Assembly: GCA_002361875.1 (NCBI GenBank)
Contig: DERX01000018.1
Location: forward strand, 35,754 to 42,531
Direction: 5' to 3'
Source: Ruminococcaceae bacterium UBA3329
GTDB taxonomy: Bacteria; Bacillota; Clostridia; Oscillospirales; Acutalibacteraceae
DNA length: 6,778 bases
Part shown: positions 1 to 4,614 of the stretch, piece by piece
Numbering within the stretch: position 1 is the stretch's first letter
How the letters are laid out: every line of letters begins with the position of its first letter
Translations under genes and position numbers: made by a program
Notes under the pieces: generated by a model
The model's database searches: none
The model's input: the letters and a program-made list of their open reading frames with translations, nothing else
Told to the model about the DNA's origin: nothing

Positions 1-2
1 AA

Positions 3-878
3 ATTTATGACAGACCCCCTGCCGATAAAGTAATCCAAAGGTGTGAGGGCGCTGACATAGTTATAACAAATAAAACACCTCTTCCAAAGGTTGTGCTTGA
101 AAAACTGCCGAATCTTAAATTTATTGCGCTTGAGTCAACGGGCTACAATGTAGTTGATATTGATTATTGCAAAGAAAAAGGTATTCCCGTCTGCAACATT
201 CCGTCATATTCAACCGAGGCGGTGGCACAGCTTACCTTCAGTCTGATTCTCGAGATAACAAATGCAGTCGCACTTCACAGTGAAAGCGTAAAATGCGGTG
301 AATGGACAGCCTGTCCCGATTTTTGCTATTGGAAAATTCCTCTTTCCGAGCTTTCGGGCAAAACCTTGGGAATTGTCGGCTTCGGACAAATCGGCAGACG
401 TGTTGCGGATATTGCCGAGGCATTTAATATGAATGTAGTTGCCGTTTCGGGGCACGAAACAGACCGGTCGCACCGTAAAAGCTTTCGCTGGGTAAACACC
501 GAAGAGCTTAAACAGTGTGCGGATATAATAAGCTTTCACTGTCCGCTTAATAAAAACACCGAGGGACTTTGCAACGCGGAGTTTTTGAACGATTGTAGGG
601 ACGGTGTAATCATAATAAACACCTCACGCGGACCCGTTATTGACGAGAAAGCGCTCGCCGCCGCCCTTAAGAGCGGAAAGGTGAAGGGAGCAGGCGTGGA
701 TGTTCTGTCCGAAGAACCGCCGAAAGCAGACAATCCTCTTCTTTCTGCTCCAAACTGCTTTATAACTCCGCATATTGCTTGGGCAGGATTTGAAACAAGA
801 AAACGACTTATGGACATTCTTGAAAGTAATGTTAAAGCTTATCTTGACGGAAATCCTCAAAATGTTGTAAACAAATAA
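3..878 (+). CDS. D-2-hydroxyacid dehydrogenase, glycerate/hydroxypyruvate type (5' partial)
   Basis: NAD(P)-dependent oxidoreductase that interconverts a 2-oxoacid and its D-2-hydroxyacid, probably hydroxypyruvate/D-glycerate, in the cytoplasm. The reading frame is open from base 3, and the residues encoded at 3-92 (YDRPPADKVIQRCEGADIV, then TNKTPL) match the family's N-terminal domain, so the GTG at 93 is not the real start and the gene begins upstream of the window. Visible features: the GYNVVDID and YSTEAVAQ segments; PDFCYW before the nucleotide-binding domain, typical of the glycerate-dehydrogenase-like subgroup; the Rossmann loop GFGQIG; and the three catalytic residues Arg (INTSRGP, codon 627), Glu (SEEPP, codon 714) and His (TPHIAW, codon 771). 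The second Rossmann strand ends VVAVSGHETDR, with Ser/Gly where NAD enzymes usually carry Asp, so cofactor choice is open. The C-terminus is intact. Family is certain; exact substrate is inferred. Confidence 0.93.
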   Translation: MYDRPPADKVIQRCEGADIVITNKTPLPKVVLEKLPNLKFIALESTGYNVVDIDYCKEKGIPVCNIPSYSTEAVAQLTFSLILEITNAVALHSESVKCGEWTACPDFCYWKIPLSELSGKTLGIVGFGQIGRRVADIAEAFNMNVVAVSGHETDRSHRKSFRWVNTEELKQCADIISFHCPLNKNTEGLCNAEFLNDCRDGVIIINTSRGPVIDEKALAAALKSGKVKGAGVDVLSEEPPKADNPLLSAPNCFITPHIAWAGFETRKRLMDILESNVKAYLDGNPQNVVNK

Positions 879-909
879 TTAAAATCAGCGGTTAAATAAT
901 CATAAATAA

Positions 910-944
910 CTCCTTGTTCTCATATTATTCATCAGGACAAGGAG
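910..944 (+). promoter_or_regulatory. Hairpin sequestering the yabP ribosome binding site (possible terminator of the upstream gene)
   Basis: CTCCTTGTTC (910-919) pairs with GGACAAGGAG (935-944): ten pairs with one G-U, around a 15-base A/T-rich loop. The right arm contains nearly all of the AAGGAGG Shine-Dalgarno (939-945), so the folded RNA should block yabP translation. The stem is followed by GTTTTAATTTT, which also resembles an imperfect terminator tail, and no other terminator follows the dehydrogenase. It could therefore be a terminator, a translational control hairpin, or both. Pairing is directly visible; function is inferred. Confidence 0.55.
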
Positions 945-956
945 GTTTTAATTTTG
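939..956 (+). promoter_or_regulatory. Ribosome binding site and TTG start of yabP
   Basis: AAGGAGG at 939-945, a near-perfect anti-16S match, lies eight bases before TTG at 954-956. This decides the start: the nearby in-frame ATG codons at 963 and 969 are 17 and 23 bases away. The site is inside the right arm of the 910-944 hairpin. Confidence 0.85.
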
Positions 957-1253
957 AAAAATAATATGCTGATGCAAGAGGGAAACACGGCACTTACAAT
1001 GCCGCACAATTTAATTTTAGAGGAGAGAAAAAAGCTGTCTGTTTCGGGCGTTACAGATGTTGATTCCTTCGACGAGCAAACCGTTATTGCTTACACCGTT
1101 AAGGGAGAAATAACTGTAAGAGGCTGGGATTTGCGTGTAAATCGGCTTAACTTAGAGCAAGGGGAGCTGACGGTTGAGGGCGAAATTTCCTCTTTAACCT
1201 ATACAGATGTTAAACCCAAATCATCGGGATTTTTCTCAAAAATACTGCGATGA
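954..1253 (+). CDS. yabP: Sporulation protein YabP
   Basis: YabP/YqfC-family sporulation protein of 99 residues, the family's usual size. In Bacillus subtilis the yabP-yabQ pair acts in the mother cell during spore cortex/coat formation; the biochemical role is unknown. The family signature is clear: PHNLILEERKKLSVSGVTDVDSFDE (here residues ~17-41, split across the conserved HN and VTDVDSFDE blocks), then a beta-rich second half ending in LNLEQGELTVEGEISSLTY. The start is TTG, chosen because AAGGAGG at 939-945 sits eight bases upstream; the ATGs at 963 and 969 are too far from that site. The stop overlaps the yabQ start (ATGA at 1250-1253). The yabQ neighbour and the divIC/yabR genes beyond it favour YabP over its paralogue YqfC, which normally pairs with yqfD. 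Confidence 0.93.
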   Translation: MKNNMLMQEGNTALTMPHNLILEERKKLSVSGVTDVDSFDEQTVIAYTVKGEITVRGWDLRVNRLNLEQGELTVEGEISSLTYTDVKPKSSGFFSKILR

Positions 1254-1798
1254 CGGATTATCTTTATTCCGTAAGCCTAACCTCGCAAACCCGCCTTTTT
1301 CTTCTTTCTCTCGGTTTCGGTTTTTTTGCAGGGGCGGTTTATGATATTTTCAGAGCAGTGCGCATTTGCTTTGGCAGTAAAAAATGGGCATACAGGATTA
1401 CGGATATTTTGTATTTGATAACTCTCGGATTTTTGAGTTTTCTGTTCTTTCTGTGCTTTAATGAGGGTGAAATACGCTTCTTTGCACTTTTCGGAGAAGC
1501 ACTCGGTTTTATTGTTTATTTTTTTACCGTGGGGTTTACCTTTGCAATTTATTTTGAGAAATTTTTTAACTTAATAAAAAAAGCTTTTACTGCATTTCTT
1601 AAGACTTTAACCTTGCCGTTTAGAAAAATTTGGAAAAAATTGAGTGATTTTCTGAAAAAACATAAAAAATTGCCTAAAAAAAGTGAAAATAAATCAAAAT
1701 ACCCCTTGAAAGTAAATAAATGTTTGTTGTATAATCTATTTAATAGAAAGCAAAATCCGGAAAGTCAAGACAAGGGAGCTGAAAATAATGAGGACTAA
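1250..1798 (+). CDS. yabQ: Spore cortex biosynthesis protein YabQ
   Basis: Integral membrane protein of the YabQ family, needed for spore cortex formation in Bacillus; the mechanism is not established. Visible: three hydrophobic segments at about residues 15-33, 51-70 and 77-102, with the conserved FFAGAVYDIFRAVR stretch spanning the end of the first, and FGEALGFIVYFF in the third. The remaining ~80 residues are cytoplasmic-looking and very Lys-rich (KKAFTAFLK, KKLSDFLKKHKKLPKK), ending in a charged EDs/Asn tail. The start codon overlaps the yabP stop by ATGA and has no good Shine-Dalgarno, suggesting translational coupling. The 3' end overlaps divIC by 11 bases. The tail DNA (about 1555-1760) is much richer in A than the neighbouring genes, with several runs of six or more A; the tail is poorly conserved in the family. 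Confidence 0.9.
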   Translation: MTDYLYSVSLTSQTRLFLLSLGFGFFAGAVYDIFRAVRICFGSKKWAYRITDILYLITLGFLSFLFFLCFNEGEIRFFALFGEALGFIVYFFTVGFTFAIYFEKFFNLIKKAFTAFLKTLTLPFRKIWKKLSDFLKKHKKLPKKSENKSKYPLKVNKCLLYNLFNRKQNPESQDKGAENNED

Positions 1799-2096
1799 AA
1801 ATTCTCGCACGGAACAAAAAAGACCGAAAAGAAGTTTTATTCTCATTTTGGGTCTTATTTTAATTATCGGTTCTTTTACGATAACAATTGTCAGCAAACA
1901 ACTTGAAATCCGTGAAAAAAAGCAGGAGAAGGCTCAAAAGGAACAGGCTCTTGAACAGCAACAGCACGAAAACGATTATTTAAAATCAGTTCTCGAAAAT
2001 GACGATAAGAGCGATTTCCTTGAGCAAGAGGCACGAAAGCACGGTTACGGTTATCCGAATGAAAAGGTTTTCTATGACATCACTCCCGGCGAATAA
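1788..2096 (+). CDS. divIC: Septum formation initiator / cell division protein DivIC (FtsB-like)
   Basis: Single-pass bitopic membrane protein of the DivIC/FtsB family, which joins FtsL and DivIB/FtsQ in the divisome and helps activate septal peptidoglycan synthesis. In 102 residues: a short basic cytoplasmic N-terminus (RTEQKRPKR), one transmembrane helix at about 17-34, a heptad-like Lys/Glu/Gln coiled coil at about 36-70, and the family C-terminal motif FLEQEARKHGYGYPNEKVFY (78-97). The ATG at 1788 is supported by AAGGGAG at 1772-1778, inside the yabQ 3' end. The gene overlaps yabQ, so they are almost certainly cotranscribed. Its place between yabQ and an S1-domain gene is the same as in Bacillus subtilis, which favours DivIC over FtsL. 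Confidence 0.9.
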   Translation: MRTKNSRTEQKRPKRSFILILGLILIIGSFTITIVSKQLEIREKKQEKAQKEQALEQQQHENDYLKSVLENDDKSDFLEQEARKHGYGYPNEKVFYDITPGE

Positions 2097-2142
2097 CACT
2101 ATTTATAATTAACCTTTCGGGGAAGGATTTAGGTATTTTTAT

Positions 2143-2571
2143 ATGGCAGTTGAAATCGGTTCTGTTTATGAGGGAGCAGTAACAGGTCTTACAAAGTTCG
2201 GAGCATTTGTAAAGCTCAGTGACGGAACAGTGGGTTTGGTACATATTTCAGAGATTGCAAACGAATTTGTCAGTGACATTTCCGAAAAGCTTGCTGTGGG
2301 CGACAGCGTAAAGGTCAAGGTTATCGAAATCAGTGATAACGGAAAGGTGAGTCTTTCAATTAAAAAGGCAATTGCTGAAGATAAACCGAAGCCGAGAAAG
2401 CCGAGACCCCGTGATAATTCGGGCAAGGGTTGGAAGGGCGCACCTTCGCAAAATCAAAACGGACCGATGTCATTTGAGGATATGATGGCTCGTTTTAAGG
2501 CTCAAAGCGATGACAAAATCAGCGACCTTAAACGCAATACCGACAAGCGCGGCGGCAACAGGCGCAAATAA
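2143..2571 (+). CDS. yabR: S1 RNA-binding domain protein, YabR-like
   Basis: Small cytoplasmic RNA-binding protein. Residues about 4-74 form one S1 (OB-fold) domain, with the standard GSVYEGAVTGLTKFGAFVKL opening, GLVHISEIA in the middle and VGDSVKVKVIEIS...KVSLSIKKA at the end. The rest is a basic, Pro/Arg/Lys-rich disordered linker (KPKPRKPRPRD) followed by a short conserved-looking helix, PMSFEDMMARFKAQSDDKISDLKR, and a Gly/Arg/Lys terminus. A single S1 domain with this tail is the architecture of YabR and related general stress/polynucleotide-binding proteins; no catalytic domain is present. It lies 46 bases after divIC with no terminator between, so it is probably the last gene of the yabP operon. 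AGG at 2131-2133 is the nearest ribosome binding sequence. The precise RNA target is unknown. Confidence 0.9.
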   Translation: MAVEIGSVYEGAVTGLTKFGAFVKLSDGTVGLVHISEIANEFVSDISEKLAVGDSVKVKVIEISDNGKVSLSIKKAIAEDKPKPRKPRPRDNSGKGWKGAPSQNQNGPMSFEDMMARFKAQSDDKISDLKRNTDKRGGNRRK

Positions 2572-2592
2572 AAATAATATGGTGTAATATTT

Positions 2593-2620
2593 AAGGGCAG
2601 TTTTTCTGCCCTTTTGTTTT
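2593..2620 (+). terminator. Intrinsic terminator of the yabP-yabR cluster
   Basis: AAGGGCAG (2593-2600) and CTGCCCTT (2606-2613) pair perfectly around a TTTTT loop, and the T tract TTTTGTTTT runs to 2620. The ribosome binding site of the next gene begins at 2621, immediately after the T tract. Confidence 0.9.
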
Positions 2621-2632
2621 GAGGAAAAAGAA

Positions 2633-3475
2633 ATGAGAGAAATTAAAGCAGAAGAAATAACAAGACTTATCCGTGAAATGTGCATTACGGCGAATAAGAT
2701 TTTGCCGAATGACCTTTGCGGAGAAATTGAAAAGGGCTATGAACAAGAAACGGATGAGCTTCCCAAAAACATAATGAAAACGATTTGCGACAACCTTACC
2801 TGCGCAAATGAACTGGATATTCCCATTTGTCAGGATACGGGTATGGCGGTAATTTTTGCCGAAATAGGGCAGGATGTGCACATTGTGGGCGGCGGATTTG
2901 AGGACGCTGTAAACGAGGGTGTGCGGCAGGGCTACACGGACGGACTTTTAAGGAAGTCCGTTGTGGGCGACCCGTTAAAGCGCGTCAATACAAACGACAA
3001 CACTCCCGCAGTTATACATACAAGAATAACGGACGGCGACAAAATTAAATTTACCGTTGCGCCCAAAGGATTTGGCAGTGAGAATATGAGCAAAATAAAG
3101 ATGTTTACACCGTCCGCAACAGTTGATGATATTGTAAACTTCGTTGTTGACGTTGTTAAAACGGCAGGCGGAAACCCTTGCCCGCCTATGGTTTTGGGAA
3201 TAGGGATAGGCGGAGATTTTGAAAAATGCGCATATCTTTCTAAAAAGGCCTTGTGCAGAAGTGTTTCCGTGCGCAATCCTGACCCGTTTTACGCCGAGCT
3301 TGAGGAAAAAATGCTCAAAGCGGTAAATGAAACAAATGTAGGTCCTCAGGGCTTCGGCGGAAAGACAACTGCCCTTGCCGTAAATATCGAAAAAAGCGCC
3401 ACCCACATTGCGGGACTTCCCGTTTCGGTAAATGTCGGCTGCCATGTCACACGGCATATTATGAAAATTTTGTAA
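2633..3475 (+). CDS. Class I fumarate hydratase, alpha subunit
   Basis: Alpha (N-terminal domain) subunit of the oxygen-sensitive [4Fe-4S] class I fumarase/tartrate dehydratase family, which hydrates fumarate to L-malate in the cytoplasm. At 280 residues it matches the usual stand-alone alpha subunit. Three cysteines sit where the cluster ligands are expected: Cys66 in PICQDTGM, Cys183 in NPCPPMVLGIGIGG and Cys270 in VGCHVTRH. Other family blocks are VNTNDNTPAVIHTR, KGFGSENMSK, and GPQGFGGKTTALAV. GAGG at 2621-2624 lies eight bases before the ATG. The partner beta subunit (about 180 residues, normally the next gene) is not encoded here: hpf follows after a promoter. The L-tartrate dehydratase alpha subunit (TtdA) is a close alternative that sequence alone does not exclude. 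The gene starts directly after the terminator of the preceding cluster. Confidence 0.92.
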   Translation: MREIKAEEITRLIREMCITANKILPNDLCGEIEKGYEQETDELPKNIMKTICDNLTCANELDIPICQDTGMAVIFAEIGQDVHIVGGGFEDAVNEGVRQGYTDGLLRKSVVGDPLKRVNTNDNTPAVIHTRITDGDKIKFTVAPKGFGSENMSKIKMFTPSATVDDIVNFVVDVVKTAGGNPCPPMVLGIGIGGDFEKCAYLSKKALCRSVSVRNPDPFYAELEEKMLKAVNETNVGPQGFGGKTTALAVNIEKSATHIAGLPVSVNVGCHVTRHIMKIL

Positions 3476-3523
3476 ATATTTTATAAAATTTACAAAAAAC
3501 TCCTTTATTTTTATGTATAAATA

Positions 3524-3532
3524 TGATATAAT
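3524..3532 (+). promoter_or_regulatory. Extended -10 promoter of hpf
   Basis: TGATATAAT at 3524-3532 is a perfect TGn-TATAAT extended -10 element for the housekeeping sigma factor. The -35 position (about 3504-3509, TTTATT) is weak, as is common with extended -10 promoters. The predicted transcription start is near 3539, giving a 5' leader of roughly 50 bases for hpf. Confidence 0.7.
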
Positions 3533-3536
3533 ACAG

Positions 3537-3566
3537 TTGAGCAAAGAAGAAAAGCACATTGCTCAA
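3537..3566 (+). other. 5' leader hairpin of hpf mRNA
   Basis: TTGAGCAA (3537-3544) and TTGCTCAA (3559-3566) form a perfect 8-bp inverted repeat around a 14-base purine-rich loop. It lies immediately downstream of the -10 box, so the mRNA should start in or at the hairpin. No T tract follows, so it is not a terminator. It could be a 5' stabilising stem or a repressor operator. Confidence 0.5.
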
Positions 3567-3589
3567 TAAAAAACAAAGGAGTTGTCGTT

Positions 3590-4120
3590 GTGAACATTAC
3601 AATCACAGGGCGCAAATGTACGCCGAGAGACAGTTTTAAGGAAAGGGCAGAAGAAAAGCTTTTGAAGGTTGAAAAATTCTTCGGTCCTGATGCAACGGCG
3701 AAGGTAACAGCTTCTGTTGAAAAAAATTCCAAAGCATGTGAAATTACGCTTATTAAAAACAGTATGATTTTCAGGGCGCAGGAAAGAAGTGACGACCTTG
3801 AGGACGCACTTGACAAATGCGTTGATTCGCTTATCCGTCAGATAAGAAAAAATAAAACACGGCTCTCAAAAAGACTGCGTGATGTGTCCTTTGACGAGGT
3901 ATTTATTGCGGATTCAGCCGAGGAAGAGGAAACCGATTTTGAGCTTGTCCGCAGAAAAGCTGTTGTTTTAAAGCCAGAGACACCTGATGAGGCAATTCTT
4001 CAAATGAATATGCTCGGTCATCAGTTTTATATGTTCCGCAATGCCGAAACAGACGGAATTTGCGTTGTGTACAAAAGAGCGGACGGCGGCTACGGACTTA
4101 TTGAGCCGACAGACGAGTAA
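3590..4120 (+). CDS. hpf: Ribosome hibernation promoting factor, long form (HPF)
   Basis: Cytoplasmic ribosome-binding protein that pairs 70S ribosomes into inactive 100S dimers in stationary phase or stress. The 176 residues have the long-form architecture: an N-terminal domain at about 1-98 (NITITGRKCTPRDSFKERAEEKLLKVEKFF, then RSDDLEDALDKCVDSLIRQIRKNKTRL), which fills the decoding-centre tRNA/mRNA channel; an acidic linker at about 101-117 (ADSAEEEETD); and the C-terminal dimerisation domain from about 118 (VRRKAVVLKPETPDEAILQM, then GHQFYMFRNAETDGICVVYKRADGGYGLIEP). The start is GTG at 3590, set by AAAGGAG at 3575-3581 with eight bases of spacing. It has its own extended -10 promoter and its own terminator, so it is probably monocistronic, which fits separate growth-phase control. 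Confidence 0.96.
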   Translation: MNITITGRKCTPRDSFKERAEEKLLKVEKFFGPDATAKVTASVEKNSKACEITLIKNSMIFRAQERSDDLEDALDKCVDSLIRQIRKNKTRLSKRLRDVSFDEVFIADSAEEEETDFELVRRKAVVLKPETPDEAILQMNMLGHQFYMFRNAETDGICVVYKRADGGYGLIEPTDE

Positions 4121-4141
4121 AATTTAATAAATGTAATACGG

Positions 4142-4168
4142 CAGGGGCATTCGCCCCTGTTTTTGTTT
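4142..4168 (+). terminator. Intrinsic terminator of hpf
   Basis: CAGGGGC (4142-4148) and GCCCCTG (4153-4159) form a perfect stem with an ATTC loop, followed by TTTTTGTTT. The right half of this structure is repeated exactly at 4430-4446. Confidence 0.9.
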
Positions 4169-4177
4169 AATTATAAA

Positions 4178-4390
4178 CTAATTTGTGATAGCATATCAAC
4201 TGAAAGTTTTCGCCCGCCTTTTTCAAAAGGCGGTGGGTTGAAAGGGCAACGCCCTTTCTTGCAGTCCGCAGACTGCAAAAGCCTTTCATGAAAGAGCGCA
4301 GGAAGGGCGAAAAACAGTCCGGTGGACTGTTTTTCGGTGGGAAACCCTCGCCGGGGGTTTCCCATAATTTTAACCTTTTGTGCAAATTAG
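4178..4390. repeat. Possible terminal inverted repeats flanking the hairpin element
   Basis: CTAATTTG (4178-4185) and CAAATTAG (4383-4390) are exact inverted copies that bracket the hairpin cluster. Extending outwards, 11 of 13 positions match (ATAAACTAATTTG against ATATTCTAATTTG). This would delimit an element of about 213 bases. The repeat is short and A/T-rich, so chance is possible. Confidence 0.35.
4207..4364. repeat. Multi-hairpin intergenic element (MITE/REP-like or structured RNA)
   Basis: Six consecutive inverted repeats fill 158 bases. They are CCGCCTTTT/AAAAGGCGG (4214-4222/4225-4233); AAAGGGC/GCCCTTT (4241-4247/4251-4257); TTGCAGTC/GACTGCAA (4259-4266/4271-4278); the palindrome CTTTCATGAAAG (4283-4294); a 13-bp stem CGAAAAACAGTCC with its complement (4308-4320/4324-4336, loop GGT); and TGGGAAACCC/GGGTTTCCCA (4338-4347/4355-4364). 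All are perfect. In addition TTTTCGCCC (4207-4215) complements GGGCGAAAA (4305-4313), which could close a multibranch fold but competes with the first and fifth stems. The block is clearly more G/C-rich than its flanks. From memory, similar 'AAAGGGCAACGCCCTTT'-containing intergenic repeats occur in Oscillospiraceae genomes; copy number here cannot be tested. Confidence 0.7.
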
Positions 4391-4429
4391 AATATTGCGT
4401 ATACTTTTTTGCACATTGTGGATGGCAAA

Positions 4430-4446
4430 CGCCCCTGTTTTTGTTT
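4430..4446 (+). repeat. Duplicated fragment of the hpf terminator
   Basis: CGCCCCTGTTTTTGTTT is identical to 4152-4168, the right arm and T tract of the hpf terminator. The left arm of the stem is missing (GGCAAA precedes it), so this copy should not terminate. Both copies lie in direct orientation, 278 bases apart, on either side of the hairpin element. Confidence 0.8.
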
Positions 4447-4493
4447 TCAGAGTAATTTTGTCCCTAATTTGATGGAGAGAAAAAATCCCCGTA

Positions 4494-4513
4494 ATAATTA
4501 TTGCAATAATTAT
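4494..4513. promoter_or_regulatory. Perfect 20-bp palindrome, candidate operator
   Basis: ATAATTATTG (4494-4503) is followed directly by its exact reverse complement CAATAATTAT (4504-4513). It covers the -35-like TTGCAA (4501-4506) of the promoter before the 4615 gene, so a dimeric regulator bound here would block RNA polymerase. The regulator cannot be named. The A/T-rich context raises the chance of an accidental palindrome, but 20 perfect bases remain notable. Confidence 0.45.
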
Positions 4514-4529
4514 AATAGTATGATAAAAT
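4501..4529 (+). promoter_or_regulatory. Probable promoter of the 4615 membrane protein gene
   Basis: TTGCAA (4501-4506), 17 bases, then TGATAAAAT (4521-4529), an extended -10 with TAAAAT. A perfect TATAAT at 4529-4534 overlaps it slightly downstream and is an alternative -10 with no good -35. The leader to the ATG would be about 75-80 bases. Confidence 0.5.
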
Positions 4530-4614
4530 ATAATGAATATTGTGTAAATGTACGTGTTAAGCACGGCGCATTTTACTGCAACTGTTATTTTTTTCTCGGT
4601 CAGGGGGGTTCAAA

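Larger units (their letters stand above)
4169..4614. other. Gene-free intergenic region with structured element, terminator fragment and promoter
   Basis: No credible gene lies between the hpf terminator and the membrane protein at 4615. Open frames here (both minus-strand frames over 4167-4385 and a plus-strand frame from 4409) resemble no known protein and are explained by the inverted repeats. From left to right the region contains: an A/T-rich flank with a possible 8-base inverted terminal repeat; a cluster of stem-loops at 4207-4364; a second A/T-rich flank; a 17-base exact copy of part of the hpf terminator at 4430-4446; a 20-base palindrome at 4494-4513; and a promoter-like sequence and leader for the 4615 gene. 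Confidence 0.75.

Noticed and set aside
93..95. GTG as the start of the dehydrogenase
   Set aside because: The 30 in-frame codons before it encode conserved family sequence, so the real start is outside the window.
880..908. SigE-like promoter before yabP (CATAAATA near 901-908)
   Set aside because: The -10 resembles the mother-cell consensus only partly and the -35 position fits poorly; not strong enough to list.
2111..2127. Small CCTT/AAGG hairpin between divIC and yabR
   Set aside because: Only four or so pairs with a tight loop; too weak to claim as regulatory or terminator.
3472..3493. GTAAAT...ATTTAC inverted repeat after the fumarase stop as a terminator
   Set aside because: The stem is only six A/T-rich pairs and is followed by A residues, not a T tract.
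2975..3559. Minus-strand open frame of 194 codons opposite the fumarase gene
   Set aside because: Shadow of a highly conserved gene on the + strand; the translation has no family features.
4167..4385. Two minus-strand open frames (64 and 72 codons) over the hairpin element
   Set aside because: No recognisable protein and no ribosome binding site; the frames exist because of the G/C-rich inverted repeats.
4178..4446. CRISPR array or tRNA-like structure in the intergenic hairpin region
   Set aside because: The repeats are different inverted repeats, not identical direct repeats with spacers, and no cloverleaf with conserved tRNA bases can be drawn.
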